A stretch of 64,000 nucleotides of DNA, taken from assembly GCA_002633005.1 (NCBI GenBank), contig NMRA01000068.1, positions 823,092 to 887,091 on the forward strand, given 5' to 3'. The DNA is from Phoronis australis (taxonomy: Eukaryota; Phoronida; Phoronidae). Shown in pieces: positions 12,901 through 24,919 of this stretch. The translations under genes and the position numbers were made by a program. Numbering within the stretch: position 1 is the stretch's first letter; each line of letters opens with the position of its first letter. A model generated the notes under the pieces. It did no database searches. It had not been told where the DNA came from and saw only the letters and a list, made by a program, of their open reading frames with translations.

Positions 12901-15900
12901 ATTCACGCCAAAACCAAAAATCTAGGACATGCCGAAAAAGTGAAATTTCATTATCCCATATTTTCAATACAAGGAGCTTTGTGCACATTTTTAAAAAGCT
13001 TTATACCATAGGTACAATTCTTAGAAATTACGGGGCACCTATAACAATATTAAAAACTTAAAAGCCTCTGAAAAGTGAAAGATTAATTTTGGCAATTATT
13101 TTTTCATTGCAACAGGCATTTTTCAGGCTTGTCTTCACGATAAGACGGTAGAGACTTGTGCAAAGATTTGATTTATGAAATATGACCCACAGAAATTCTC
13201 CTGTCTGATTTTGTAAGGTAAAAACTAACGCCAGAATGACATTTCTAGCTATCTCCTGGGAAAAGAACATGCGAAATTGTGTCATTTGATCACATTTTGT
13301 AGAAATAACCTTGAACATAATTTTCATTTTAGATGCTACTGTTTACCTGGAAAATCAAGTTTTATCCACCAGAGACATGTTTGAAAAACAATGCAATGAA
13401 AGGGCTCACTTGGTGAAATTGACTGAACAGATGACAATGACAATGATGATGGGGATGAACATGATGATAACCATCACATAACGAATGAAGATGCCAGAAA
13501 TGAGTAAGAAACAAACTCTTGTTCAATAGAAAGTAAACCAACAAAAGTGCAGCAAAAATCAGTCAACAAAGGAACAGTGTCATCAGAAAATCTTGAATAA
13601 TTCAAAAAAGAGGCATCCTAACGAAAAATGGAAAAATTTCCTGAAAGCCCGTAGTAATCCTCAGAGAATCCACACGCAAATATTCACGTCATTTGCTTTT
13701 CCCATTCAAAAAAATCAAGCACAACTGAAAATTAATGAAAATGCATCAGATGTGCCATTTTGAAAACAAATTCCGTTTGAGCACCACAAAATAGGTACTA
13801 ACAGGAAACTAATACCACACATGAAATTTTTCGAAGCAACTGGTTTTACAATGCGCGGTCTAAAGGTCAAAACGTTTCCGTCCTAAAATCGAGATGCCCA
13901 AACACATTGCCCGATATTTCTGCCATCTTTAACTGGAAGTGAATGATTTAAGACAGGTCTGTAGTACACGTCTGCTAAAATAATAGAACCCCTCTTCAGC
14001 CATGTACGTCAAAAATTGCGACCTCTTCGAGCATTTGAATACTAATTCGAAAACAAAATGGCCACCACACCCGCCATCTTGAATCTAATCATGATGAAAA
14101 ACAACAGGGTTCCAGCTATTCCAGTATAAGAGGTTGTGTCGGACAAAAAACGGGACGTGTAGAGTGCAAACAAACAAATAAAACAAGGGAAAAACTTAGT
14201 GTCAGAGCAACATACTTGGCGAAACATTTCTCCAAGTAATAAAAGTTTAACTTATTAGGAGACAAGTGTAATGTTTAAGTGGCTTATCTACCAGTTCAGA
14301 CTAGATGCCCCACACCAAAACTTTCCGATGTGAAACACTGAAACAATAACGGCCTGTTGCACAGCACACTACATTGAGCCAAGACTTTGTAAAGTAAATC
14401 AATTTCAAGGAAATACCTATATCTGGACTGCCAGCTGATGTTATGATTTTTTGTCTGCTTGGGTTTGTCAATTATAAAAAGCAGCTGATGCATGAGAAAG
14501 GCCAAATTAATGCTGGAGTGGTAAGTGACAACAATAGCTTGTGGCTTAGCAATAAAATGACAGGAATGTGCAGATTTGCCAAGTTGCATTATTCACAGGA
14601 TCAGTTCATGTACACAAACACACAAAAAACGGCAAGGGAACAAAACACAACACGAGGGGTTCCTAAACAGCATGTAGACATTCAATCAACAGTCAGAGCT
14701 AAGGGAATTCCTGAGGAGTACATGATGACTACTAGCAAATGTAACTGTCCCCCCAAATGACTTCTCAAACCAAGCAAAGAATTAGCGTTCTTCACAACTG
14801 AAAACCCAAACGACTCGTCTTGAAAGTGCGCAAATACCAACAGATGTGCAGAAACCGACGTTCTCAGAACAGTGTATAAGTACTTGCAATTTCACTACCT
14901 GAAGTGCACGTTTACACACCTCTTTTCTCTCAATAAAATGCACAGCCACAAAAATGTCAGTGCCACAGTCTGGATAAACAAAACATTGAAGTCTGAACAG
15001 TTATCATGAATCTCAGTAAAATATTCACTCTCAGCGAGGTAAAAACCTGCCTCTTAAAGAAGCAATACGGTAACGCGTGTTTCGTCGAAGAAACCAACTC
15101 TTGATTCAGACCCATTTGCCACTATAAAATTTCTCTCTACTTATTTCTTACTCAAATTAGAGGTGATTTTAGGTCTTACAAAAAACCGACAGTTATTGCT
15201 CACGACCATGCTCCATGAATAAAATGACACACTGTGGCATGTCAATTACAGAGCCTTGTCTCCAGGAAAAGCAGACTGTCAGTTTTTTCAAGCCCAAAAA
15301 ACACCTATTTTGACTAACACACAATGTGAGGCCAATTTCATAATGGCAAGAGATTTGAATCAAAAAGATGTTCTTTGTGACAGAAGGTGGGTTATTAGCC
15401 GCTTTAATCAGTGATACCATCATCAACTAAAACATACCTTGCTTAATTTTTCCCCTTCGTGGTGAGGCAGAAGAGAGCGTAACATTTGAAAGCCAGTGTT
15501 GATACTCTGCATCCGGCGACGTTCATTACTGTTCGCTATTTCCCGCCTCATTCGTTTCTCATTCTCTAGTTGTATCTTTGGGGAAGCCCTGAAAATTGGA
15601 AAGTGATTAAGAAATCAGCTTTTAACTTCAAAAAGTAAAAGTGCTACCAAGCTAAAAATAAAACACAATAAAAAGACAAGATTGCTGTCATCACTGGCAA
15701 CTGGCTCTTAGGTGCGTTTACAAAGAATCCTGCCTCTTTTATTTAGTACCAGGTGTTGTTTTGGGAAGAAAATGGTGATTGTAGGCAAAATGCCTAATGA
15801 TCAGCTGGGACTAAATATGTCAGCAACCACCAACATTTTTTGACTGATAAGAGTCAGATGTCAGACTCTTGTTTTGATCAACCATGCCATGAAATACTAC

Positions 15901-18337
15901 AATCAATACAGGTCAGCCAGACAAGCAGTGTAACTGGGTTTGAGAATTAGATGTTGGAAAGTAGCCAAGAAAGTATGAACCATGTCTGAGATTGTTTTTG
16001 AATAACACAACAAGTTAATACAGAGGACAAATAGTCAAGAAGCAATAAAATTGCACCTGTTAATGGGGGAAAATTGTACCTTTGGTCAAAAGTAACTCTT
16101 GATTTAGGCCAGTTATTATAAATCCATCTTAATCTTATCCCTTACTCAGATCAGAAATGGTTTCTTGAGGCCCTTTCATACTGACTTATAACCAAGATCT
16201 GAGCTGAGCGTTGACACAAACTGCGAAGTTAACTGAACCGTTCATACTGGCTTCGGTAGTTAACGGACATCGACCGTGGGTGATGCTGTTGACATTGAAG
16301 TAATCACAGGGTAGCACTGTTGCACCGTGCATACACAAATTTTTTTTATGTGACAATTTGAGAACAAATAGATGTTGTAATTGACATAAAACTTATTTCT
16401 AATTCCATTGATGACTATTCGAGCAACACATCAGCAACTGAGACTATGTATATTACTGGGTTCAGTTAAGTGAAGAATACTGTGAGATATGGACGAAACG
16501 GCTGTACACTTACCACATCAAGGTACGGTTATTTGGTTTGAAAAGGGATCTTAACTTAGTATTTTCATGTAAGCAACTATCACCGGTGGCACTGCCCTTT
16601 AATTGTTGACGATAACTTCGATGGGACTGAAGTTGACCATTCATAGTGCAACGCAGCATCAATGCTCCGCTGTTAAATCCACTTGTTTACTATGAAGTAA
16701 CTGGCTCTATAAACGTCGAACCAGGACCGAAGCTAACCATTCATACTGATTTTAACTCCCCAAAAGATAGACACGTTGACTTAAGTACGAAAAGGCCTTT
16801 GGTCAAAACGATATTTTCTATTTTTTGGCTTTAACAAATAAAAGAATGCATTGACATGTCTTTGATAAACCAAATAAGCCCAAACAGAAAATCGGATATT
16901 GTTAATAACAGCTTGAACATGTACAATCTTTTGCTTTTTTACAGTTAGTCAAGAAAGAACAAGCAATCATGTAACTGACATCTAATTTATTTATTCCACA
17001 GCCCATTGCACTTCAAGTTGTCTGATCACCAGAGCTGTGTAGTATCCAAGTCGGAGATTACTTGTTTTACAACTGAGCTGAACAGCTGTCTAATCTGCAA
17101 GAGGCAGCCATAGCAAGCCATTAATGCAGTCTGCTTGGCACCTTGCCAGCAAGATCTTGTGATTAACACATTAGCATAACAGACAGCAGACACATCAGCT
17201 AGACCAGAAAACAAGGAGTTAAACAATATATGCCTCCAAAATGATAGTGAACTTTAAATTTCAACAAGCAATAAAAAAATCTGAGGATGAGGCATAACGG
17301 TACATATAAAATTTTCTTAAGTATTCATCAATCCACACCATTTGATAATTTAATTGTTTCATTGCAACACTATATTAGCTAACCATCAATGACAGTAAGG
17401 CAAGCTAAAATACAAAATTATTTTTGGTTCAAATTCATGCATTCCAAGTTTCACAGGTACAATTAGTAGCTGCATTTTGCAAATGAGCAAGGACACAAAA
17501 CACCCTTTTATCCAAGTATTTTGGGAGATTTTTTTCGCAAATCTTGAAAATTTATTACCTGAATGCAAAAATTGCATGATAATTATCAAGGCAAATTTTG
17601 TGTAAAAACATGATTTTTCCACAATTATGAAAAAAAAATCGGCAATTCTCACAACATATAAACTCACAAAATGCTCCAGAATACAAATCGAACCCATAAG
17701 ATACATAATATTTGCACATGCAACAAAATTTGTAATCTTTTATCTTTATACACCACTCACTGATTTAACCTGTGTGGCACTTTGTTTTGCACCAACTTTG
17801 AAGACCTGTGTTTTTACTGAACAGTCTGCCATGACGCCTTTTGTTAAAACCGAAACTAAACCGCTGCAAGCGAAACACTTATTTAAAAATACATACAACT
17901 GATAAAAAACTTGTAGTTAGTGAATTAACATTCTCCAAACATCAAATAACAATGTCTGTTGCATGATATTGGACGAAATCAGCTGACTCACACCACGCCG
18001 TGCTATTGTTTGTTTGCACACAAAGGGCCATGTGACCGCAAAATTACTATGAAAATTCAGAGAGAATGACACTTACAAAACCAGCTTGGCATCAAAACAG
18101 ACTCGAAGGAAGCTTAATGTATTAACAACAGAATGCATTTAAATAAAAATGAGAGCAAAATATTTCGTATTTTTGAGAAATTTAGCAAGAACATGACACC
18201 GACAATGCGTAGTAAAATTGTGCATATTGAATGAGCTCATGGCCGTACCTGCAAATTCCATCCAGAACTTCTTGCTGACTGAGTTCAAAATCCTCAATTA
18301 TACGTCGCTTTTCTCCAGCCCTGTGATAGAATGACAT
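6544..18337 (-). CDS. TFAP4: TFAP4 (AP-4), bHLH leucine-zipper transcription factor, five exons
   Basis: TFAP4 is a nuclear homodimeric bHLH-ZIP factor that binds E-box sequences (CAGCTG type) and regulates proliferation and differentiation genes. Exons, in order of transcription: 18337-18249, 15588-15438, 11152-10984, 7883-7618, 6954-6544. All junctions are GT-AG and the phases agree: AG+G, phase 0, G+AA, phase 0. The sum is 1086 nt, or 361 amino acids, against 338 in human. The N-terminal piece ends E-V-L-D-G-I-C. The basic region and helix 1 read R-R-E-I-A-N-S-N-E-R-R-R-M-Q-S-I-N. Helix 2 and the first zipper follow, then R-R-K-R as a basic cluster. A second coiled coil is in exon 4, and the family block N-L-Q-T-I-V-E-A-I-R-H-L-E-G is in exon 5. 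The start at 18337 is tentative, because an AG at 18321-18322 could instead be an acceptor. Confidence 0.93.
7618..7883 (-). CDS. TFAP4: TFAP4 exon 4: acidic linker and second coiled coil
   Basis: 266 nt. It begins with the conserved acidic D-E-G-I turn after the basic cluster. A Ser/Thr-rich linker follows, then a heptad region (V-D-E-L-R-R-E-V-A-E-L-R) and a Q-rich helical segment, matching the AP-4-specific second zipper. Confidence 0.93.
7884..10983 (-). other. TFAP4: TFAP4 intron 3, no other feature seen
   Basis: AT-rich intronic sequence. Several short frames are open, but none has recognisable similarity or coherent splicing. No terminal repeats or pol III boxes were recognised. Confidence 0.5.
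10984..11152 (-). CDS. TFAP4: TFAP4 exon 3: helix 2 and first leucine zipper
   Basis: 169 nt. It starts A-A-I-L-Q-Q-T-S-E-V-I and runs into the E-Q-E-K-N-R-L zipper, then a Pro-Lys-Arg-Arg-Lys-Arg basic cluster that could act as a nuclear localisation signal. The donor is GTAAGA. Confidence 0.95.
12534..12734. mobile_element. Short inverted-terminal-repeat element (MITE), copy 1
   Basis: A 201-bp element within TFAP4 intron 2, bounded by CATGGGCGGCGCAG and its near inverse, and flanked by the 5-bp duplication GTATA (12529-12533 and 12735-12739). The interior is GC-rich, with poly-A runs and a tandemly doubled unit of roughly 80 bp containing GGAGCACTGAAAAAA and GTGGTACACC. The second copy at 33843-33961 has only one unit. 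No coding capacity. Confidence 0.8.
13905..14225 (+). repeat. Dispersed repeat, copy A
   Basis: Shares a series of blocks with the reverse complement of 55660-55965: a GATATTTC-GCCATCTT block, GAGCATTTGAAT, AAAATGGCC-GCCAT, ATCATGA-AAAACAA, and GTCAGAGCAACATACTTG. The order is conserved, so both are copies of one unnamed interspersed family. Lies within TFAP4 intron 2. Confidence 0.6.
15438..15588 (-). CDS. TFAP4: TFAP4 exon 2: basic region, helix 1, loop
   Basis: 151 nt. It carries the DNA-binding basic region (N-E-R-R-R preceded by R-R-E-I-A-N-S) and helix 1 with I-N-T-G-F-Q. It ends at the family G-E-K-L-S-K, split before A-A-I-L-Q-Q as in vertebrate AP-4. The donor is GTATGT. Confidence 0.95.
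16168..16799. mobile_element. Candidate non-autonomous DNA element in TFAP4 intron 1
   Basis: Its ends read AGGCCCTTTCATACT and, in reverse complement, AGGCCTTTTCGTACT. The motif TTCATACTG or close variants recurs inside (near 16175, 16241 and 16739). No coding frame and no clear target-site duplication were seen, so the family is not assigned. Confidence 0.35.
18249..18337 (-). CDS. TFAP4: TFAP4 exon 1 (or first visible exon)
   Basis: Encodes a short charged segment ending Q-E-V-L-D-G-I-C-(R), matching the human K-E-V-I-G-G-L-C block. The donor is GTACGG. The ATG at 18337-18335 gives M-S-F-Y-H-R-A-G. The alternative is an exon starting at 18320 after CTATCACAG, with the true start further upstream. 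Confidence 0.75.
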
Positions 18338-18454
18338 ATTTACTTCAGTTTCACAATAAAATAAGATATGTCTACACAACTTTTCGGTCAAGATTTTGTA
18401 ATAATCCAACGATATACAAAGTGCGCTTCGCTTCCCAAGAATGAGTAATTTTCA

Positions 18455-18465
18455 TTGGCGGGAAA
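18455..18465 (+). promoter_or_regulatory. E2F-type site upstream of TFAP4
   Basis: TTGGCGGGAAA matches the E2F consensus and overlaps an inverted CCAAT core (ATTGG). It lies about 120 bp upstream of the proposed TFAP4 start codon. Confidence 0.4.
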
Positions 18466-19724
18466 CATCTGTAGGTATTTTGCAACGCTAAAATATCAAT
18501 GCGCAAAGCAAACTCGCCACTCCCAGATATCCAAAACGAATATGTTAAAAATATTTTTTAAGAAAAATGGAAAAAATATATATGACCAATTAAATTCTCA
18601 AACCTGATATTCAGATTCTAAGTCTATATTAGCTAATGCTTCATAACATGAAGTTTTATTTTCTTAAGCGCATGGTTATTTGCGTGGGTTTGTGGTCTTG
18701 TTGATATGGCGCGAGAAGAGATATAAACAATGAAGCAGCTGTGTGGTCGTACGTTGGGAGAAAATAGAAATCTATCGCCATAATATTAGATATCTTCATT
18801 TTGTAGCAAAGTTCAAATCCCTATGAATTTGAAAATTGAGGTTAGTTTCACATATACTTTTACTTTTTGCAAGGTGGTGCCGTTTTTTGCAACATTTATT
18901 AAACCTATGGTCGAGAAACTGAATAAGATTTCCGCATCGTCTGTTCAATGTTTGAGGATCTCGTTACCCAACACAAATGTCTGGTATGTAGACAGGGTAA
19001 TAAATTCACTTCCATATATGTCAGTGCAAATAATCACGTGGAGTTATCGAAGTGCTGTGATTGGACAGTAGAAATGGGCGCTGTCAGTGACTGAACACGT
19101 TTACGATTTACTCTGAATCGGTATGCTGCGAATGCTTGGGTACATTGCCCTAGGGCCCGTACATTGCAGTAGTTACTCTGGGCGCCCTCATTGACGTATC
19201 TGGTCTTTGAATAAGATTGGAAATTATGTTAGATTCCAGATCAGACATTTGAACAACCAGTACTTTAACTCGTTTTCGTAAGTACTATGGTTTGTTGTAT
19301 GTCAGTTTTCTACAAAAATGCTATGCTTAGAGAAAAATGGTTGATATGTTGACTTTTGACTCAACTACAAAACGAAGCCCTGCTCTATAAGCCTATTGCG
19401 TAAAATTGAACCCGCTTTCACCAAAGAATCGCACTTTTGATTTCACGACTAGAACTGATCTCAACTTAATTAATCTTCTCTCAAGTTAAAAGTGGTTTTG
19501 GGCCACGAGAGAAATTAAACAATGTACGAAATAGAGTGATGGCGAGGAAAATTGTTTCCAGGACAGTTGTCATGTAGGCATCGGTGCTAAGGATTTCTTT
19601 TTTTTTTTTTGATGGCGTCCTCTCCATCGAGAATGGTGGGAATCCTGTCATCTAGGTTTTAGATGAGAGGCGTTTGGCGTTAATCTGAGTACTGAGATAA
19701 ATCACCAGTTCGCCTATACAGGTA

Positions 19725-19785
19725 GACCGGCAGCCCAGAGCACTTAGCATAGATGAACGAGGTCAGGTACCAACATCTGACCATA
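19725..19785. repeat. Left arm of a widely spaced inverted repeat
   Basis: The stretch with CCCAGAGCACTTAGC and GGTACCAACATCTGA is matched in reverse complement at 24920-24975 (GGTACCTCG, GCTAAGTGCTCTGGGCAGCC). Together they bracket about 5 kb of tandem and palindromic repeats. This may be a composite or foldback element. Confidence 0.5.
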
Positions 19786-19889
19786 AGAGCAATTAGAGTC
19801 CACCTCAGTATTTACAGAAATGGGCGTCTGCCGTTGTCCGCACTCTGGGTGTGACTCCTGGGGACCTTAGAAGGGGGCCAAAAATGAGA

Positions 19890-20700
19890 TAGGTTAGATA
19901 TTCAACGTACCGACCAAAGCCGATTTAAAGCGGACAATTGTACCGCACTGAATACCGAATGACCCACTTTGGAATGGGTTCGGCTGAAATCAAAAAGGGC
20001 CCTCCCCAAAAAAATGAGCTAGCTCATACATTCCATGTGATTCAATACATGTCACTGATCACTAACTACCCCATGGCAGACAAAATACACTCTTTGTTGC
20101 GCCCGCCAGAAACCCCCAAAAATGTCAACCACTGTGTATGCCATTGAAAATTTGAGCTAGATTAGATATTCGAGGTACATGTACCAGCTAAAACTGATTT
20201 AAAACTACCAATAGTGCCGCACTGAACATCGAATGTCCCATGGCAGATAAATTGCATTCTGGTAAAGGTCCACCAGAAACCCAAAAATAACCCCCCCCCC
20301 AAAAAAAAAATGAGCTAGCTCATACATCCGAGGTACCACAAACCATGTGATTCAATACATGTCACAGTGCATTAAATACACTGAGTTGTGCCCGCCAGAA
20401 ATTTCCAAAAATCTCTACCACAGTAATGCCATTGAAAGTTGAGCTACATATTAGATATTCGAGGTACCGGCTAAAACTGTTTAAAACAAACAATCGTGCC
20501 GCAACGAACACTGGGGACCCATGGCAGACAAGTTGTCCTGTGGAGAGGGTTCGCCAGAAGCTCAAAACAACGCCCAAAAAGGAGCTAGCGCATATACATT
20601 CGAAGTACAACGATAAACAAATCCACAGTCCATTATTACACAATCGAAAGGCATTTCTCTGCCGCTCTTCAATGGTCTTGCTATCATTCCGATGACAATG
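19890..20700 (+). repeat. Tandem array of a 270-290 bp unit
   Basis: About three diverged units. Each has GATATTCGAGGTACC, a block near TGCCGCACTGAACA, CCATGGCAGACAAAT, a C-run with CCAGAAACCCC, and the palindrome TGAGCTAGCTCA or a near variant. Unit starts are near 19897, 20165 and 20455. The units contain no consistent coding frame. Confidence 0.7.
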
Positions 20701-21779
20701 TACAATAACGACCGAACCAGAAGCCCTGATCAATGCATTGCCATTTGAGTTGACTAAGTAGAAGGCAAGAAGCGTATCTGCCTCTTCATGAGAATCTTGA
20801 AGTTCCGAAGGATGATCAGCTGCCATGGTGCCACTGTAAGAAGGGAGAAAAAAGTTGCCGCCATGTGTTGCTGACAGCCTACAGTGCTAATTGCATCGCT
20901 CTTCAATTGCGGACTGTCCCACTTTTTTTGCCATTCCGCCACACCATCTAAATGTTTCGCGGTCTAATTGACATACTGTGATATACTATTGTAATTTCCG
21001 ACGCGACATAGCCGTATTTTCCCGCTCGACTAAAAAAGAAGAAACGGGACAGTTTCGATAGCTCATTTTTACACTAGCTGTTAGTCTTAAGCATCACTTA
21101 ATGGGTAATTGTTTTTTGCCAGTTCCTGATATCCCAAAGTTTTAGTGCTTTCAGGAGTTTTCCAATGTTTACTTTCCGCCATCATCCATTTGGCCCTCAG
21201 TGTGATGATAATACTGACTTTAAGCAAGGAGAGAGTTCAGAAGACGCGAAAGTATTACGGAAATACAAGAATTCGCCATGGACAGCAAACGAATAATGTG
21301 ATCATGCACAATACCTTCCTCATCGAAATCTTGATTCTACGAAACTCTACCAAGATTTAACCGGGATCTTTATTATCTAATATTGAACAGGCTGTACTTC
21401 GGTATCACGTTTTCCGTTATGCAAAATTGGTTAAATACAGGACACTTGTCGTTGTTGACTAGCTTTATTCCATTCCGTTCGTATCCTCGGAACAAAGTTC
21501 GAACATTCATCACAAAATTGGTAAAGTAATTGAACAAGAGACATGATTAAAAGACACACTGTATTTCAAAACATACTTGTTTCATTCTCAAGTGGAAATA
21601 AAATGACGCAGTAATACCACCACAGAGCAAAAGCTAGTAACAAACACAGTGAGACACGGCAGGTGTGAAATACTGCAAAGGATGACCAATGGAGGGGGAC
21701 AACAGGAAAGTTACACAAACAAGTGTAGCGTGCGGCGCAACCCTGTTTGATGCTCGTTCAAAACAGGCTTCTCAAAAGC

Positions 21780-22490
21780 AACCCCTTTTGATTGCATCCG
21801 AAAGCCCGAATGTATGAGCTAGTTCATATTTCGGGGTCCTTTTCAGGGGCGGATCCAGGATTTTGAGTCAGGGGGGCAGGGCACAGGAATAACCAGAATT
21901 TTGCCACATGCGCGCCCCCAGCCTAAAATGTAGGGGTCTCGAATATTTGGGTTTGTGGACCTTATTACTAAAAAAAAACGGTAAACGGGGCTTGTTCAAG
22001 GCATTGTGCATTCGCTATGCTACTCAGCAATTCGCATCCCGAACTCCAAAATAGTATCTTGGAGAATTTTAGGGAGGCCATGGTCCCCTTGGCTGCCCCC
22101 CTCCCCCCTGGCGGACCTTTATCAGTGTGCAGTTTGTCTGTCATGTGTCATTCGGTGTTTACTGCTGTACTAGTGTACGTTTTGAATCAGTTTTAGCTGG
22201 TACCTCGAATATCTTATCAAGCTCAAATTTTCAATGGTATACTGTGGTTGACATTTTTGTGGGTTTTTGGTTGGCACGACCCAGAGTGTATGGCGTCTGT
22301 CATGGTGCAAGCGACATGCATTGAATCACATGGGATTTTTGGTGGTACCTCGAATGTATGAGCTAGCTCATTTGGGGGGTCTTTTATGGTTTCTGGCGAA
22401 CCCATTCTAAAGTGCAATTTGCCTGTCATGAGTCATTCGGTGTTCGGTGCGGCACTATTGTCCGTTTTAAATCACTTTTGACCGATACCG
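21780..22490 (-). repeat. Same repeat unit in opposite orientation
   Basis: The reverse complement of this stretch carries the same ordered blocks as 19890-20700, including TGAGCTAGCTCA near 22359 and GAATGACTCATGACAGGCAAAT. The array is interrupted at 21846-22122 by a separate insertion. Confidence 0.65.
21846..22122. mobile_element. Candidate MITE inserted in the repeat array
   Basis: The left end AGGGGCGGATCCAGGATTTT is a common terminal signature of hAT-type MITEs in animals. The right end is C-rich (CCCCCCTCCCCCCTGG) and is a degraded inverse. It sits inside the 270-290 bp repeat. No coding frame, and the target duplication is not resolved. Confidence 0.4.
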
Positions 22491-22714
22491 CAGTTGTATA
22501 AAAGGGTACGTACACCACAACTTGTGGTCACAGAACCACTGCTATCATGCAAAAAATTCATAAGGTAGCTGTTCATGTAATAAGTTCTTGACCAAATTGA
22601 ATAAGTGTCACATTCTTAAGTAAGAAAAGTTATTACTGTGCTGACCAAGTTGTTCTAATTGATTATACATTGCATAGATTAACACAGTATAATGAGAACT
22701 TCTCTTGCGATATT

Positions 22715-23282
22715 CTTACAAAAAGAAATGACAAGTAACTACTTTTTTCAAAAACTTTATCGGTGTTATTTGCCTAGTATTCAACACAGTTGGTCAAAAT
22801 AGTTAAAGCAATACTAGAACCAGTGTTCAACTTGTAAACAGTAAAAATGGTACTGGTTGTTGGGGTACGTACACTACGCACAGTCAATCAACGTCAAATT
22901 TTGACTAAGTTACAAATGTATGGGATGGTCTCGAGTTTTGTGCTGCCTCTACTAGTTGTTTTATTGCAAGTTGTCTTGAGAGATAGAGAACCCGCCTCTG
23001 CAACATCAGTTGTCACGTAACGTGTCTTCTAGGATTTTGCTAGCCAAGTCCTGTGTGGCATTTTTTTGCCCACAAATTTGATAACGTCCATTGTTTTTTT
23101 TTGTCAGACTGGATGCATTCTTGAAATATCAGTATTGTTCATGAGAACAGCAGTACGTAAAAATACTTGCTGGCAATACTTTATAGCACAAAGGTTGAAA
23201 GTACGTACACCACACAGGAGTACGTGCATTACATTTCAATGACTTGTCAGGTTTATAAAAAATACTTAGGATCTACTCAGAG
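22715..23282 (+). repeat. Direct duplication, first copy (see 23350-23917)
   Basis: About 568 bp repeated with a 635-bp offset and only a handful of differences. The second copy starts at the base after the single N at 23349, which suggests an unmerged assembly overlap. Confidence 0.85.
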
Positions 23283-23349
23283 TTACGTCATTTACCAAAT
23301 CTATTCAAAGAGAACAAATAAATAGTACATCATAAAGGCGTATATCTGN

Positions 23350-23917
23350 CTTACAAAAAGAAATGACAAGTAACTACTTTTTTCAAAAACTTTATCGGTG
23401 TTATTTGCCTAGTATTCAACACAGTTGGTCAAAATAGTTAAAGCAATACTAGAACCAGTGTTCAACTTGTAAACAGTAAAAATGGTACTGGTTGTTGGGG
23501 TACGTACACTACGCACAGTCAATCAACGTCAAATTTTGACTAAGTTACAAATGTATGGGATGGTCTCGAGTTTTGTGCTGCCTCTACTAGTTGTTTTATT
23601 GCAAGTTGTCTTGAGAGATAGAGAACCCGCCTCTGCAACATCAGTTGTCACGTAACGTGTCTTCTAGGATTTTGCTAGCCAAGTCCTGTGTGGCATTTTT
23701 TTGCCCACAAATTTGATAACGTCCATTGTTTTTTTTTTGTTAGACTGGATGCATTCTTGAAATATCAGTATTGTTCATGAGAACAGCAGTACGTAAAAAT
23801 ACTTGCTGGCAATACTTTATAGCACAAAGGTTGAAAGTACGTACACCACACAGGAGTACGTACATTACATTTCAATGACTTGTCAGGTTTATAAAAAATA
23901 CTTAGGATCCACTCAGA
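23350..23917 (+). repeat. Direct duplication, second copy
   Basis: Nearly identical to 22715-23282. Past the end both copies continue with looser similarity, as expected of two haplotypes or two contig ends joined in series. Confidence 0.85.
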
Positions 23918-24354
23918 GACTTAAACTAAACCAATTCAAAGAGAAAAAATAAAAAGCATAACATTCACGTGAATATCTGCCATACTTTGAAAATGAGTAC
24001 AAATTAAAATATGGTAGTACGTACACTACACAGATGCAAATATTTCACTCAAAACAACTGTATTTACAATAAACACCCTTTTAACCTAACATTTTAAGGA
24101 AGGAAATTGTCTATGACCAATTTTGCTCACTTACCAAATGTTTTTTTAATTTCATGGCATTTGTAAACATGGGGGTACGTACACTACAAAAGGGGGTGTG
24201 TACACTACATCACTGTTTCTGCATCACATAGTAACATAATGTTGTATGGCAATTTATTTTTCTTTGGTGATGGTAATAAGCACCATGTTGTTATTTAAAA
24301 AGCAATGACCATTTGTATTACTGAATTCCACATGGGGTTACGTACACTACATTT

Positions 24355-24452
24355 TGCTAGCCTTTTTGGCCAACATAGCAGAACCCATTCAATATCCAAA
24401 CTTTTGGTTTGTTTAGATATTGAATAATTTGCTGTGTTGCCTAGGCTAACAT
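24355..24452. repeat. Imperfect long hairpin
   Basis: The arms share GCTAGCC, CAACA-AGCA, CATTCAATATC and AAAC with the inverse on the other side of a short loop near 24400-24410. The arms are roughly 40 bp with mismatches and small bulges. Confidence 0.5.
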
Positions 24453-24919
24453 ATGCTGCAGTTCTTTTTATGACCGACTGTGAACTTTAGTTTTTAACCT
24501 TCTTTACAGTAGGTGAAGGTTAGAAACACAGAATTTACAAATTTCGTAACAAGTGCCTGTTTTATGAACCCTACCACTTCTCAATGATTAAGCACAACTT
24601 CATCTAAGTGATTCTGAAAGTGACGCAAGTTATTCCCAGTCATATCAAAGCGTTTGATTACTTAATAACATAATTTTCTTTTCTACTGTTGTCTGTAATT
24701 TTTAAAATGGCCACTCGTTACGCTAAAAATGCATGGAATTCATAAACAAAAACATGCATAAATTGCTCAAACATTGATGATTCTTTTTTCATTTGCACAA
24801 CTAAATAATTCTTTGCATATGAGATTCAGTTGGCATTTGGTAAGAAACAAAAAAAAATTATTTTAGACCGTAACACAGTCAACTCTCGAAGATAGACCTT
24901 GATTGTGATTTAGCCGATG

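Larger units (their letters stand above)
11153..15437 (-). other. TFAP4: TFAP4 intron 2
   Basis: Holds the MITE at 12534-12734 and the dispersed repeat at 13905-14225. The rest shows no gene or recognisable element. Confidence 0.6.
22506..24350. repeat. Region with about ten dispersed GTACGTACAC(T/C)AC motifs
   Basis: The motif or a one-base variant occurs near 22506, 22864, 23200, 23220, 23501, 23838, 23859, 24017, 24176, 24197 and 24337, at irregular spacing of about 20 to 350 bp, in otherwise AT-rich unique-looking sequence. Five of these lie in the duplicated segment described separately. The core GTACGTAC is palindromic. Confidence 0.65.

Noticed and set aside
22506-24350. A CRISPR-like array
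   Set aside because: The repeats are only about 13 bp, the spacing is irregular, and the context is an animal genome.
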